Part shown: in pieces, positions 22,431 to 35,372 of the stretch
Numbering within the stretch: position 1 is the first letter of the stretch
Layout of the letters: every line of letters starts with the position of its first letter
Assembly: GCA_032358165.1 (NCBI GenBank)
Contig: JAALGY010000033.1
Location: 62,001-126,000, forward strand
Source of the DNA: Diplosphaera chodatii
Lineage: Eukaryota; Chlorophyta; Trebouxiophyceae; Prasiolales; Stichococcaceae
Direction of reading: 5' to 3'
DNA: 64,000 nucleotides
Notes under the pieces: model-generated
Told to the model about the DNA's origin: nothing
The model's database searches: none
The model's input: only the letters and a program-made list of their open reading frames with translations
Translations under genes and position numbers: made by a program

Positions 22431-25400
22431 ATGGCGACCGCCGGCGATGTGGCGCGCTGGTACGCGCAGCACGGGCAGCAGATGCCGGTAAGTTTCATCA
22501 TACAAGGCGCATCAGATCGTCTGCAGCGTCTCAGAGGCTGCGTAGGGTCCTTCCGGAACGGTCCTCGGGCTGCCATTTTGACAACATTCAATACCAGGGC
22601 AACCGTTGTTGCAGCCTGTTGCCATCCAATGCGCGTTTCGACTTGCAAAGTAGCATTGGTAGACCTGCAGCTGCCCGTTTGCTTGCCCCGTTGCCGTCTG
22701 CACATCATGCACAGCACGGCATCAGGCAACAGCAGATGTGCACCATCCTGGGTTTGTAGCACAGCTGAGGCCTGAACGTGCTACAGCATGCAGCTTTCAG
22801 CACTTCAGGATGCAAAGGCCATGAAATACACGACGCGTCACTTATAGCGGTGACGCCCAATTCTTGCAGCGGCTGCGCCGATCTGCAGGTCATCAGAGGC
22901 TGCGAAGCCAAGTCAGTAGTCCAGACATACCACACTTCACACATAGTCCTCACAGGTGGCGACGCTGCACCACACCATGCCGGCGCTGGACTTCGGGCTG
23001 CTGTGGGAGCGCGTGCAGGAGTGGGGCGGCTATGCGCAGGTGCGCCGCAAACTGGGAGGACTGCTGCTTATGTTGTCACATTGAAGCCAATAGGACAGAC
23101 ATGACGGCAGAGCTGCGTCTGGAAGCGTTGCACCAGCAGCAGCAGCAGCTGCGGAAGCGGTGGCTGTGCGGCACCTGCTGGGTGCCGCACTGCGCTGCAC
23201 CGAGCTGCTGCTGCTGCTGTGTGTGTTTGCAGTGGGGAGCCTGAGGCCTAAAATAAACCATCATCACATTGCACATATGAGTCAACATTGTTTGCGTCGA
23301 CCGCTGGCAAGATGGCATCATCAGCGGCGCTGCATTCCTTGACGTGGAGCGGTCCGGCGGCCTGAATACTCACGTAGGCAGTGCACGTGCTGCAGGTGTG
23401 CCAGGGGCGGGGCTGGGGCAAGATCGGCAACACCTTCAAGCCGCCCAAGTGCGCCTTTTCACCACTAGAGACAGCTGGACATACAGCCGCATGAATTGTG
23501 CCCCAACCCATTGCAAGCTGCAAGCTCGTTGTCCACAAAGTGGTGTTCTGCTGTCAGTCACAGCATATCTTGCACGATGTCCCCTCAACGCCAGCTTGCC
23601 GATAGTGCAAGTGGCGTCTGCACCGCATGTCTGCCATGTGCCCCTCCCATTGTGCACCCTTCGGCCTCCTCTCCCCGCAGGGGCCTGACGACGCTGTCGC
23701 ACAAGACCAAGCAGCTGTACGAGCAGCACCTGCTGCAGATGGAGCCCGATGTCGGCCCGCAGGTGGGTGTAGCTCATGGGTGAATGCAGAGCAGGATCTG
23801 GCACTTGTTCCCGATGTATGTGACATTCGAGTAGCACCTGTCGGTAATGGAATCATAACTGGAGATGTGCCACCCTTGCCATTAGCATGTGTTGTTGCCA
23901 GCGGCTGCACCGAAGGCAATGGAGCCTCAGATAGAGAGGGCAGCATGTATGCAGCCTGCAGGGCTGCACCAACACCAGGGCACTCGGGGCATCGATGCTT
24001 CAGCAGGGCATCGCTGTCCAGCTCGACCGGCGCTGCTGCGGTCGAATGGACACCCAGATGAAGCCAATTTTAGCGTGTAATGCATGCTTCTGTCACCAAC
24101 ATACATTACATGCTTTCCCACCCTGCAGCGGGTGCAGCAGCGCGTGCGGGAGGTTGCGCTCGAGATGCTCGAGGCCAGCCGGCAGAAGAAGCTGGCGGCG
24201 GCGGCGGCGCTGGGCGCGCAGAAGCGGCCGCCGCCGCCCAGCAACGACGCTCAGGTGTTCCTTTTCTTTGAGTTTCGTCCTCTGATCACCTTGGACTCGA
24301 GGCCTCAGACAGCCCCTGGATGTTGCAGACAGCTACCGTGGCTGCTTGGAGGTTTTGAAACTGGCAGTAGCCATCACAGTGCACTTGGTGGTGACGTCCA
24401 CCTGAGACCTGTATACATGTAGTACACAAGGTTTCCGGGCAAATGACTTTGTCAACTGCACTGTGTTGGGACATTTGGCAAGGTCCAGCCACACCTCGCT
24501 CATGGGCGTTGCTGGCAACAGTATGCAAGCAAGACTCAGTCATCGTACATGTGGAGTGCAGGTGCATGTCAGTGACTATGGGCGTCATCATTACAGAGGG
24601 GACCTTGAAACTTCTCGATGAGGGCACATGCTCTTCACAGCGTCTTGAGGGTCATATTGCATCCTGCTATGCAGGCAATGCAGAGGCAACCAGCGCTGAC
24701 ATCAGACCAGTCGGGCAGCCACCCAGCAACATACTTTCAACGTCAGATGATCACATGCACATCAGAGCACACTCAAGTCTGCATTTTCGTGTGCAGTCAA
24801 AGGCCATCATGAGCTCTAGCCATCATGGCGCAGCCTCCAATGGCTTGGGTCATCATCCCGGCAGCAATGGCGCCGACGGCGGCGGCGGCATTCGCGGCAG
24901 TGGCAGCGGCGACGGCGGCAGCAGCTCTGGCGGCGGCGACGCCGCGGCAGGACGCATGCACGACGATGAGTGAGAGTTTCTCTGCGCAACACATTGATAT
25001 TGCGCCCAAGGATCTCAAGTCGAAGTTTATTCCAGGCTGGGTGAGGCTTGTTGCAGCAGCATCTGCAGTTCTCATCAGGTACGCAGCAGGCGCAGTCTTT
25101 GCAGTGTGCATGCTGATCCACCACAGCACAAGCAGATGGTGCACAGGCCACCGCTGCATGTTTGCCCAAGACGACGTCCCGCACGTCAAGTCTTGCACCC
25201 GCTCAAAGGGGCCACAGCAGCGCCTGCATGCAGTGCCAACATGATGAATGTCAGCAAACCTGCAGCAGTGACCGACGTCACCAGACCGCACGACCCCCTG
25301 CTGCAGGGAGGGCGACAGCGGCGGGTGGAGCGGCGGCAGCGGCGGCGAGGCGGCCCCGAAGCAGCCGGCGGGGCGCGGGCGCGGCAGGGGGCGCTGGGCC

Positions 25401-28400
25401 GGCCACGTGCCCAAGGGGCGCGGCGGCAGCGGCGGCAGGTGAGGCCGCCCCGCAGGGCTAGGGTCTGTGCGGGCCTGGGGTCCCTGAACCCTAGCTCCTA
25501 ACAGATAAAGGTGGCACGCCCCGCAGCAGTCGCTGGCCTTGCCGCCTTCCTGTGCTGGACACGCTGCAGAAAGCGTAACCTTCACTGGGCTGCCCAAGCA
25601 GTGACTGCTGCAGCGTGTGTCGGCTGGACATGCACAGTGTCGTGGAGCCTGCTTATGTTGCTGCGACGGCGCTCGAGTGGGTTCCTCATGTTCTGCCGGG
25701 ATCAGCGGCTTCCCTTGGAGTTTCGTGGCCCTGTCCGTGCCGTGGTAATAGACCTGTGATGCCTCGATGGTAGAGCTGTGGGCATCTAGGTTTGATGCCT
25801 GTGTTGTCTTTATGAGAATCTCATGGACAGCATGGACTACTGCCATATCACACAGGTCTGCCGTGGCAGCCCCTGCCGGCAGGGGCAGGGGCAGGTGGGG
25901 CGGCCGCGGCCGCGGCCGCGGCCGCAGCCGCGGCGGCCGCTCTGGCGCCAGGGCGGTGGCCCCCGCCGCCAGCCTGGCCACTTCCCCTGCCGGCGGCGAC
26001 GGCAGCGGCGACAGACCCAGCAACGTCAACGGCCTCGGCGCCGGCAACAGACACAGCAGCGGAGGACTCGGCGCCGGCGGCAGCGGCAGCGGCGGCAGCA
26101 AAGCAGGCGTTGGCGGCAACGGCGGCAATGGCGGCGGCGGCGGCGGCGCATCGAACGGGGGCGCTGGAAAGCTGGGCGCGAACCGGATGGTGGGTGGTGA
26201 GCTGGTGGGGCGGCGGGTGGAGGTGCACTGGGTGGTGGAGGACGAGTGGTACCCGGGCCGCGTGTCGGCGTTTGACGCACAAATGGTGCGGCGCTTTGCT
26301 ACACAGAGGCGCCTGGGCCACTAACTGTAATAAAAAGAGCATCGGCACATGGTACACGGGCCGCGTGTCGGCGTTCGATGCTCAAAAGGTGCGGCAACCT
26401 TGCTGTAGGAACTGGCTCGAGCAGCAACCAGATATATCATGAGCATAGCGGTTGCTGAGTACATGTCAGCGGGAGTCTAGAGTAGTGCATTGGCCAGAGG
26501 CATTTGCAGGCTGCGGAACAACCAGCCATGTGCCTGTCGAGCCTGAGACAGCATTCTGATGTGTCCGATCTTTAGCTGCAATTCCCCGGTTTGTGTGCCA
26601 CGTGGAAAGCCTGCACGAGCATGGATCATCGCTCACAAGCAGCTGCTGGGACAGGCCAAGCAGCTGCTTGTGAGTTCCGAAGTTCACGCTCCTGCAACCC
26701 TTGATAGCACTAAAGCTGTGCTCATTGGGCATGCCAGCAGCACCCTAGCTGCAAGGGTTGCTGCACCCCAGCAGCCGGCTCAGCACTCTTCTGCATGCAG
26801 CACATGCGGAACGTCTGCTGCCTGATGTTACCTGCTGCGCTGTCCACGTGTTTGTCCCCGGACACGCCTGCTGACGCTGCATGCATTCTGGACGCAGGGC
26901 ACGCACTGCGTGCGGTACGACGACGGCGACGTGCAGGACGAAGACCTGCTGCACGGGGACTACCGCGTCCTGCCGGACGACCCAGAGTCCCAGGTACCGC
27001 AACACCGCACGCAGCTGCCGGCGCCTGTATGCTGCAACTGGTGTGCTGGCGGGGCAACATCAAGGGCAATGTACCCCATGCGTTGCCCACGGACTCCATC
27101 GGCTGCAGCACACACCACGCCACCACTCTGTGTTTACATCCACAGTGTCTAATGCAGTCGTATGCCCAGCGCTGTCGAGGCTGTGGTTGTCGAGAGCGGT
27201 GCATCTGCTATGTGTTGCATGCTTGGGTGCTGCCTTCGAGCAACACCAAAGTTGGAGAGCTGGTGCTACATCTCGATACTTCGGTCAACTGAGCAGCCAA
27301 CAGTGCACATTTGCAGTGCCTTTGCCTGATGCGCACTGGTTGCAGCTGCCCTTTCTCCCATCGTGACAATGCTACGTTCAGGTGATTCATCAGATGATCC
27401 GTGTCTTTGCAGGCACCGCCTACACAGCAGCCCACTGCCCAGCCGTCAGCGGCGGCTGCCGTGGCGCCTGTGGCGCCGGCAGCGCCTGAGGTGGCGAGTT
27501 CGGCGCCCGCCGCCAAACGCCCTCGACTGGCGGCGCCTGCGGTTCCGAAGGTCAGCGCTGCGCCGTCAACAGGCAGCCGCGGCAGCGGCGGGGGGCACAG
27601 CATTGCCCAGCCGCAGCTGGACGTACCCAGGTGACATTCGCATTACACCCACATACGGATTACCATGTGCCTCGTACGGTGACTGGTACATCCTGAGCAA
27701 GTCAGCACCAGTAAGCTAGGATGCAATCTTCAAGACAACACTGTGACTTTCAGCAATGTACCGTTCTGCATGGCCAGTGAGCTTCCTTTAGGTCTCCATT
27801 CTTGTCACTTATTGCTGGTCAGCCCCACTCTGACTTACCTGTGTGTCACGACAGCGCGCATGATGCATGCAGGAGCCAGCCGCTGCCGCACACGGGCCCG
27901 GCTGCAGGTCTGCTGGTGGCGCTGCAGGGGGGTCCGCAGATCCCGCCCAGGCTGCCGCCAGCAACGATATGCAGCCGGCAGGTGCGCACTTTCAGTGCAT
28001 GCAATGGCATTGCCCTCTGCAGGTTTCGGCTGTGGCTGTACCTGCACCCTGGCATTGGATGGCCATCTAGCACATTTATCAAGCGTCAGCTGCAAGCCCA
28101 CGATCTGGCACATAGGATTTCCATCACAAGAGTGAAGCATGGGATGTATGACAGGTCAAAGATCATGAGCTATCTGCATCTTTGTCAACATGCTTCATGT
28201 TTCGATTGCAGCCGTCCACTTCCAACACCTTCGAGCGCAGCGGGAGGGTCACGCCCAGCAGCATGCAGCAGCCGGGCAGCAGCTGCAGCGACGGCGGCGG
28301 CGGCGGCGGCAACAGCAGCGCCGCAGCGGCGGGGAAGCATTCCACCCCAGGGCTGCCGCCCGGCATGGTGCCCACCAGTGCGCTCGGCACGGTGGCGCTC

Positions 28401-31101
28401 GCGGCGGCGCCGCTGTGCGCCCACCCTGGGGCGAAACTAGTGGCAGCAGGCGCCGCAGGCCGCCTTTCCACACACAATGGCGACAGCAGCGGCGGCAACG
28501 GCCGCTCGCAAGGCGCCCAGGCACGCATTGACGCGATCCGGCAGCACCTGTTTGCGGAGCACGCCGGCTATGCGTCCGCCGCGCATGCGCTGCTTCCCGC
28601 ATCCGCCGTCAGCACCGCGCAGGATGCAGGAGGCACTGCTGCGGCGGCGGCCACGCACCTCAACAACGCGGCGGGCCTCGCCGCCGACGGCGCGTGGGGC
28701 CTGCAGGCCACCCTGCAGCGGCCGGTCCCTGACGCCGGCGCCAGAGCCCCGTCGTCAAAGCCGCTGCAGCTGCAGCACCTGCTGTCGCAGCCAGCCGGGC
28801 TGCAGCTGCTGCAGCCACAGCATGCTGCGGTGGCGGCCACCGGCAGCGCTGGAGGAGACAGTCGGCAGGCGCCGCTAGTGTCATCACAGCAGCAGCAGCA
28901 GCCTCAGCGGCAGCAGGCGGCGGGACAGCCAGGCCAGCAGCAGCCTGGCCACTTGCAGTTCGGGCAGCAACAGCAGCAGCAGCCCCAGCGCCAGCAGCAA
29001 CATGGATCGCAGCCGCCCCCAGGCCCAGGTGGCGGCAGCGGCGGCGGCGCCGGCGCGTCGCAGCCGCCCGCCGACCCGCTGCTGCTGCACGACGAGCTGT
29101 CCCACACGGTGCGTTCACAGCTTGCCAAACGCTAATCGCATTGATGTTCACCTTCAAATCTGTCTGGCAGGCCTGACGCGAATGAAAGTGCCAGCGTCTA
29201 TATGTACAGCACACGCTGCAGGTGACCACGCTCCCTGGGCCCGGCTGCTGCCGTGGCCGTGTGCATTTGCTCAATTTTGCATGAGAATGCAAGGCGTGTC
29301 GTCCGGCTGAGCACAAGGGTGCGTGCGCTGCATCGCAGGTGCTGCGCGCCCGCGACGCGCCGGACGCGGCGTACGAGGTGTTTTGCCGCACGCCGGGCGT
29401 CCCGCCGACAGACCTGAGGGTCCGCGTGTTCCCCCCAGACCGCCTGCTCATCGAGGTGCGCCTGGTCTCGCGGAGGCTGCTCAGGGTGTTTCGAAGTCCG
29501 AATATCAGTGACGTCGTACAGTGAGCCGATGGGTTTGTTGAAGGCGTGGACGTGCACACAGCTGCGAGACGATGTGTGCGTGATTCCTGATTCCGTCAAC
29601 CCATAAGATGATTGCACGAAGGGACATGGACTTGTCTTGTGCGCTGCGGCCTGCTGCAACTCGCAGCAAGCCCCGTAATGTAGGCAGCCCGCTGCAGCAG
29701 CAGCTGCTGCAGCTGCAGCTGCAGCTCCACCCGCGCGGTCGTGCGCTTCTGCCTGTCTGCCTGACGCCGAGGTTGCTGTGCATCGGTTTTAGGTCACCTC
29801 CAGTACTTCCCACCCGCAGACGCGGCCGCGGGGGGCGCCGGACGCCTGGGCGCCGGCGCCGCTGCGCGTGGAGGTGGTGCTGCCGACGCCGGTGGCCGCG
29901 CTGTCGGCGCGCGCGCTGGCGGACCTGCACGGCCGGCTGTTCGTGCGCGTGGCGCGGGTGAGCCATGACCAGAGTGTTGCGCTGTCAAACCACCTGCCTG
30001 GTTGTTGACAGGTGAAGTGCATGCAGGCTGCTGGTTGCAACTTGAGCAATCAGGTTGATGGCAGCCGTCGGATCCACAAGCAGTGTCCTGTTTCGCCGCC
30101 AGCTTTGGGGCAGCTGCAGGGCACCGTGCCTGGCTGGTGGATCTGTTCAGCCTGCTGCATCTATGCCAGCAAAATGTATGCCCATTGCCCTGCCTGAAGG
30201 CTCATCGCCTGGACTTGGTCGTATTTCACCCACAGCTGACCGCAACCACTAGCAGCCCCACCAGCCATCCTCAGGCGTGCGCCTGCAGAATAGGGCGGAA
30301 GTGTAAGCTTGGTTGCGGACTGAACTTTGCGAAGTAAAGTCCATCATGTTGCATGCTGACAGCAGTACATCACTGTCAGCACGTCTGCTGCTTTGCTTTT
30401 AGGCGCCGGAGTGGGTCGGACGTGAACCTCTGCAGCGCTCTCACGCAGCCGCCGCGCAGCCGCTGCCCGCAGCCGCCGCCGCGCCGCCTGCCACAGGGCC
30501 TCCACCTGCCGCGGCTGCGCGGCCTGCGCACCTCGCCACGCCGCCGCCGCCGCCCCGAGCGACGGCGCCGGCGGTGGGCGGGCCGTCCGGCGCGGCGCTG
30601 CAGCAGCAGCCCGCTGCAGGGCAGGCAGAGCAGCCGCAGCTGCCGGGTGGGTGCAACGTTGCGCCCATGATTGGACGGCAAGCGCGCAGTGGTCATGTAT
30701 GGCACAGCATGCGCGACTGGATAGCATGTACACATCAAATGCAGCTGCCCAGCTGCTGTGCATAGGGAGGATTCGCAGCATGCGCATAGGATGACTACCG
30801 AGAGCTCCATGATACTTCACCTGCAGGTATCCGGCCACAGCCGATGGACACAGATGACGGCGCAGCGCAGCACATCGCGCCGGCTGCGGCGGACGCTGCG
30901 GTGCCCACAGGCGTGGCTGCCGTCGGGTCAGCGGCGGCCGCAGCAGCAGCAGTTGTGCCCGCGGCTTCTGACGCAGCCGCTGTGCAGACTTGCGCCGCCG
31001 CCGCTGCCGCTGCAGCCGCCACCGCCGTCGCCGCTGCTGGCAATCTGGAGCCCGAGGAGACAGCAGCACCCTCAGAGGCCGCTGCGCAGCAGGTTCCATA
31101 G
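22431..31101 (+). CDS. ARID / Tudor-like / Hsp20-like chromatin protein, 1,067 aa
   Basis: Sixteen exons join in phase: 22431-22487, 22956-23039, 23396-23448, 23681-23762, 24129-24254, 24797-24969, 25307-25438, 25883-26285, 26898-26993, 27413-27630, 27873-27981, 28212-29108, 29339-29455, 29820-29957, 30403-30646, 30827-31101. Residues 5-90 form an ARID DNA-binding domain (LLWERVQEWGGYAQ, GRGWGKIGNTFKPP, LYEQHLL). A Gly/Arg-rich RGRGRGR region follows. Residues 339-402 are Tudor-like (GRRVEVHWVVEDEWYPGRV, HCVRYDDGDVQDEDLL). Then come KRPR and a Gln/Ala/Pro-rich linker. Residues 811-895 resemble an alpha-crystallin/Hsp20 domain (TPGVPPTDLRVRVFPPDRLLIE, VEVVLPTPV, LHGRLFVRV). Plants have ARID-Hsp20 proteins; the Tudor part is an addition. 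A nuclear chromatin role is likely. The stops read after exons 6 and 8 lie in GT donors or introns. Further upstream exons cannot be excluded because the ARID first helix is short. Confidence 0.88.
26246..26404 (+). repeat. Duplicated Tudor half-exon inside the ARID-gene intron
   Basis: The end of exon 8 (from TGG at 26247, encoding WYPGRVSAFDAQ) is repeated 103 bases downstream from 26350 as WYTGRVSAFDAQK, again followed by a GTGCGG donor. Between the copies lies CTGTAATAAAAAG (about 26325-26337), containing the algal poly(A) motif TGTAA. The second copy lies in the intron of my model and would shift the frame if simply added. Confidence 0.8.
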
Positions 31102-31784
31102 TGCGCGGCCGGGGCTTCAGGAAGTGCCTGGCGGCATTGGCAGGAGCAAAGCAGCAAAGAGCGGTGGCGCTCCAGTGCTGATTCGAACGAGCACTCAGCA
31201 CCCCGGGCACATTCATGTGTAGGGTCTGGATGCAGGGCATGGCATACCAGATTGGGCTAGGTGGCATGCAGTGCATCATACACGTCTCGGTACACTCGAA
31301 CAGCATACGAAGCATCGCGATAGTGAGCATGCGAAAGTGTGGATCGATCAGTCTGTCTTGTATGTCTAGGCAGGGTACCTTTCTCATGCACGACTTCGCA
31401 TAGTACATGTGCATGCCATATACAGCCCGGCCTGCACAGATAGCAACTGAAAGCATGGCCAGCACTGGCAGCAGGAAGACGGTCAATCGAATGCAAGGGC
31501 TGCCGCTCCTGATTGACAGACGACATGAGACCAGATCCACTGCATGAATCATCGCTTACTGAATAGGCAAGTCAAGTTCTAAGTCGCCTGTAACCATCAG
31601 CGAATTGCATTATGTTCTCCCTTTTACTGCACGCTGCATTGGCGGCACATGATGTGCCGCATACAGCTGCCGGACCACCGTGCACCGTGATCAATGTCCG
31701 CAAATCCTGAGCAACCAGCAGTTCTGTCTGCTGCGGCTGGCTGGTTCACGCGCCCCCGTACGTGCAGCATGGCCGTTCAGTGGC
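31102..31784. other. Convergent intergenic stretch with a TGTAA motif
   Basis: This lies between the ends of the ARID gene (+) and the oxidoreductase (-). TGTAA at 31589-31593 could be the ARID poly(A) signal, but it is 488 bases beyond the stop. No gene is supported; a 402-codon minus-strand frame across this area is antisense to ARID exons. Confidence 0.4.
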
Positions 31785-34626
31785 TCAGCGCTGCCACCGC
31801 CGCAGCTGCGACACCAGCAGCGACTCGTCGTCGCCAGCCACCGCCGCCGCCAGCTGCCCGCCCAGCCACCCATGGTAGATCAGGCCCCGGGCACCCAATC
31901 CCGTCACCGCCCACCAGCTGCGCAACACATCGAGACCGTTGAAGCTTGTACATACAGTAGCAGCAGCGGCGATGGATCCTGCCGCTGGGACATATCCCAG
32001 CGCCGCGCAGGATGCCTGACTTCAGGTGGTTGCACGTCTGCATGCAGAAACTGGCAGCCTGTCCCAGCTCACCTGCAGCCAGGCGGAGACTCTAGCCGCC
32101 CCGCCAGCGGCGGCATCCCCTCGTTGGTGCGCCGTGGCATTGCGCGCACCCCGGCCCTGACGCCGCCCGGCCGCCAGGCTGCCGCCGGCGCCCAGACGTC
32201 GGCGATCGCTGGATGCAGGAAGTCGGCTGCCAGCGCTGCCTCCTCTGGAGACTCCACCACACGTCCGCAATCCTGCAGTAAGGCGGTCGCAGACACTCGG
32301 GCACTGGCAAGCCCGCAGCTGCACAAGGGGACTGCTGCATCCCTGGCGGCAGCAGCTTGCTGCCCGGTGCCGAGGCCGCAACCTGCAACGCCCGCCAGCA
32401 AGTGGTGCGAGGGATCCAATGACGCCGGCACCCACCCTGGGGGACACGGCGTGGCGCGCGCCAGGCCCCTTGCTGGCGCCCACCACGAGGCAGTGACAGC
32501 CCTGCGCCGCCATGTACGTCCGCCCCAGCAGGCTGGGCGCACGCTCCGGGAAACCGCCGGATTCACTGCTGCCACCAGTGCCGCTGCCGCTGCCGCTGCC
32601 GCAGCTGCTGCCGCTAGCGCTGCTGCTGCCGCTGTTGCTGCTGCTGCCGCTGGTGTCGCTGCTCGTGGTCTTGTCACTGGTCGTGAAACCAGGGCCGCCA
32701 GCGGCAGCGGGGCTGCTTTGCCGCTGCTGTGCCGCAGCCGTCGCCGCCGGCGCCAGCTGCAGCGTGTAGCCCTCCTGCAGGTCGACCGGCAGTGTGTCCT
32801 CGCCTGCAGCAGGCCACCGACCAGCAGTCGGCCACATGCCATGCAGCTCCCATGTGGGTCGTCCAGACACCATACCAGTACTCAGTTACAGTATACCTTG
32901 CCCATGCTGACCCTGCTCGGGTGTGTGCTGTTGCAGTCGCATAACATCTGCAAACGCCTTTGCACAGCTGGGCTGACCTGCCAGGGCGCCGACGGCGGCG
33001 CCGGCCGCCACGACAACTGCCGCGTAGGGGCCAGAGCCTGCCTCCAGGCCCTGCAGCGACGGCACCCGCTGCCGCACCAGCCGCGCGCTGCCGCCTGATG
33101 CTGCTGCTGACCCCTCGCACGCCGCCCACAGCGCCCTGTGCAGCCATTTATATAAATACCCTTGATATATATATAAAGGGATATATACATCCCTGTCTCT
33201 CGATCGTGGCTGTGAGCCGCGGCAGAGCTGCTCGAGCTCCCTCCTGAGCTCCCTACGAATGACCATGCTATGCTGCATGACGACACCTCTTGCTCGGCAG
33301 CATGCGCGCGTGATGCCGGCCCTCACACAGCTGCCAACACCAGCGGCACTGCCTAGCTTCCATAAGCCGGGACATGTGCATCTATGTAGCAGTATGATAT
33401 GAGCATGTGAGCATGCGCGAGCGTGTGTGCTGCGCTGAGCGCCTCGCCTGAGGTACGCCCTGACGTCCACGACGGCCCCGCCCTGCAGCAGCAGCGCCGG
33501 CTGCCCCCGCGCCAGCAGCCCCGGCAGCGCCGCCTCCGCTTCCGCCGCCTCCAGCAGCCGCGCCGTCACGCCCGCCGCCGCCAACGGCGCCCCCGCGATG
33601 TCGCGCGCCTGTGACGCAGCAATTGCTCACACATCGTCCGGCGACTGGCCCAGCTACATCCGATGGTGCTGGAGCGGTGCAGTGTCGGTGGACATGCGGA
33701 AACGAGCTCGGCGCGGCCGGCAGCTTGCTGGGGTATGCACCAGCCTCACAGTCGTCTCAGTGCGTCCAAGGGGTGTCATCACGAGCGTGCGCACCTGCTT
33801 GGCATCTGCGGCCGGCCGCAGCAGCGGCGTGTCCCACACGAACTGCTGGCCCGGCGCCGCCGCCCGCGCCGCTTCCAGCAGCCGCCGCGCCGCCGGCATC
33901 GCCGCCTCCGCCATCCAGATCTGTTGCATGTGCATGTAGGGTTTCCAGACTAGGTGCCCTCGAACAAGCTGCTTCACTGGGACTCGGCACAGCAGGAGCG
34001 AGCACACATGTTTTTGGATGATACAGGGCAAGAATGATGCGAGCTCTCACCGGCCTGCCTTTCGGGCTGAAGGGGTGCAGCAGCCCCGCGGCCGCGCCAG
34101 ACGCCCCGCCGCCCAGCCCTGCAGCAGACACGAGCCCCCATCAGGCTGCTGGATGCACACAAATGACTGGGCCCCACGTCTCTGCACCTCCGCCTCAGCA
34201 AAGCTGAATCCAGCAGATCACATGGCAGTTGATTGCACCAGCCGACATGCGGCCGGTGCACCCGGGCTGACCCGCGCTGCCGCCGCCACACGCCAGGGCA
34301 ATAACACTCGCCGGCGGGGTCGAACAGGTCCAGGTGCACCGGCGCCGCCGGCGTGCCCAGCCGCAGCAGGTGCCATGCCGTGGCGACGCCCGCCAGCCCC
34401 CCGCCGATGACCGCATACCGCCGGCAGCCTGCACAACCTTGGTAGGAAAGTCGAATGTACGTTCACACACACAACGGCATGCAGGGCGTGAGGAGGCGGC
34501 GACGGTGAGTGACGTCATGATGGCGGAGCAGGACGCAGCGTTGGCGCGACTGGCGGCCGGCATCTTGCGCGCCTGCGGCGCCGCGCGCTGCGGGCTGGAG
34601 GCCGTCCGCCGCAGCTGCTGCGGCAT
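31785..34626 (-). CDS. FAD-dependent oxidoreductase, DAO family, 462 aa
   Basis: Exons read down: 34626-34569, 34428-34312, 34118-34051, 33920-33795, 33608-33448, 33135-32978, 32803-32436, 32272-32073, 31917-31785, all in phase. The FAD-binding Rossmann motif is YAVIGGGLAGVATAWHLLRLG, with an acidic strand end (HLDLFD). Further motifs typical of D-amino-acid-oxidase-type plant and cyanobacterial oxidoreductases are GGGASGAAAGLLHPFSPKGR, GAAVGAL, LPVDLQEGY, SLLGRTYMAAQG, VRAMPRR, LAGRL and WWAVTGLGARGLIYHGWLG near the C-terminus. A Gly/Ser-rich insert sits in exon 7. The amine substrate is unknown. The first exon is weak: its N-terminus is basic and could be a targeting peptide, and it ends at a GC donor. 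The introns after exons 2 and 5 also use GC. Confidence 0.85.
33147..33190. repeat. AT-rich imperfect palindrome
   Basis: In an intron of the oxidoreductase gene, a TATATAAATACCCTT arm is followed by a TATATAT centre and an AAGGGATATATA arm, so the strand can fold into a hairpin. It stands out sharply from the GC-rich surroundings. No tRNA or terminator features are seen. Confidence 0.7.
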
Positions 34627-35372
34627 GCAGCTGCCGCCGGAGTGTCCGGGCAGCCGCGCGTGGCTGGAGCCTCGCCACGGGCCTGAGACGCATGCCGCGG
34701 CCGCGCCGGCAGCGGATGCCACATGCGCGGATGTCTCGCGTATCAGTGCAGCGCGAGATTGCCAGCTGACTTGTTGAGGGACTCGCGTGGGCGAAAGCCT
34801 GGCCGCAGGTGCGCTGGGCAGAAGGGACCATGCACGGCGCCGCCCGAAGTGCTCACGGCAGCGACATTGCTGCGGCACGTGCTGGAACCGCTGTCATGCT
34901 CACGTCTTCGCCGCTGACGCTGTCTGCAAGCGTGAATCCTGGATATTATGCAACCTCTTGCCGCAGGCGCGAGTGTCGGAGTGAAGCTGACACAGGAGCA
35001 CGCTGTAGGGACTCTGGAGGATGTCATCATGCACATGTGACAGGCAAACCCAAAAGGCACTGATTGGAGCCCTGGGGTGTGCTCGCCTCAGGAAAGGCAC
35101 CGCTGACCCGGTATGTTCCAGAGACGGCACTCGAACAACGGCATGAACTCAGGGATGTTATGCTGTGACCTCCTTGGCTTGCACAGTCTTGCCTAAACAA
35201 ATTTGGAATATCTGATGTGAAAAAGTTGCACAACAGCGGAACCGCCATCCAACGTGTACTTGGCTGGCCAAAGGCAAGCGCTGATGGGGCTGTGGCACAA
35301 GGTTTGAGGAACCCATGACTGGTGGATTCGATGTCAAACCCTGATGTTGATGAAGCATTGAAGCATTGACAG
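34627..35372. other. Stretch without a supported gene
   Basis: It holds the upstream region of the oxidoreductase and the region beyond the SWIM-motif ORF. Long overlapping frames exist on both strands but none carries a recognisable domain. Confidence 0.4.

Noticed and set aside
24797..26128. 443-codon Pro/Leu-rich minus-strand frame
   Set aside because: It is the reverse complement of the Gly/Arg-rich ARID-gene exons and their introns.
30344..31552. 402-codon minus-strand frame
   Set aside because: It is antisense to the last ARID-gene exons, has Arg/Gln-rich shadow composition and no domain or splice logic.
31680..33098. 472-codon plus-strand frame
   Set aside because: It lies opposite exons 6-9 of the FAD oxidoreductase; its Ala/Ser/Arg composition is the complement of those exons.
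33147..33190. AT-rich hairpin as tRNA or transcription terminator
   Set aside because: There is no acceptor stem, anticodon arm or T-loop bases, and the element is inside an intron.
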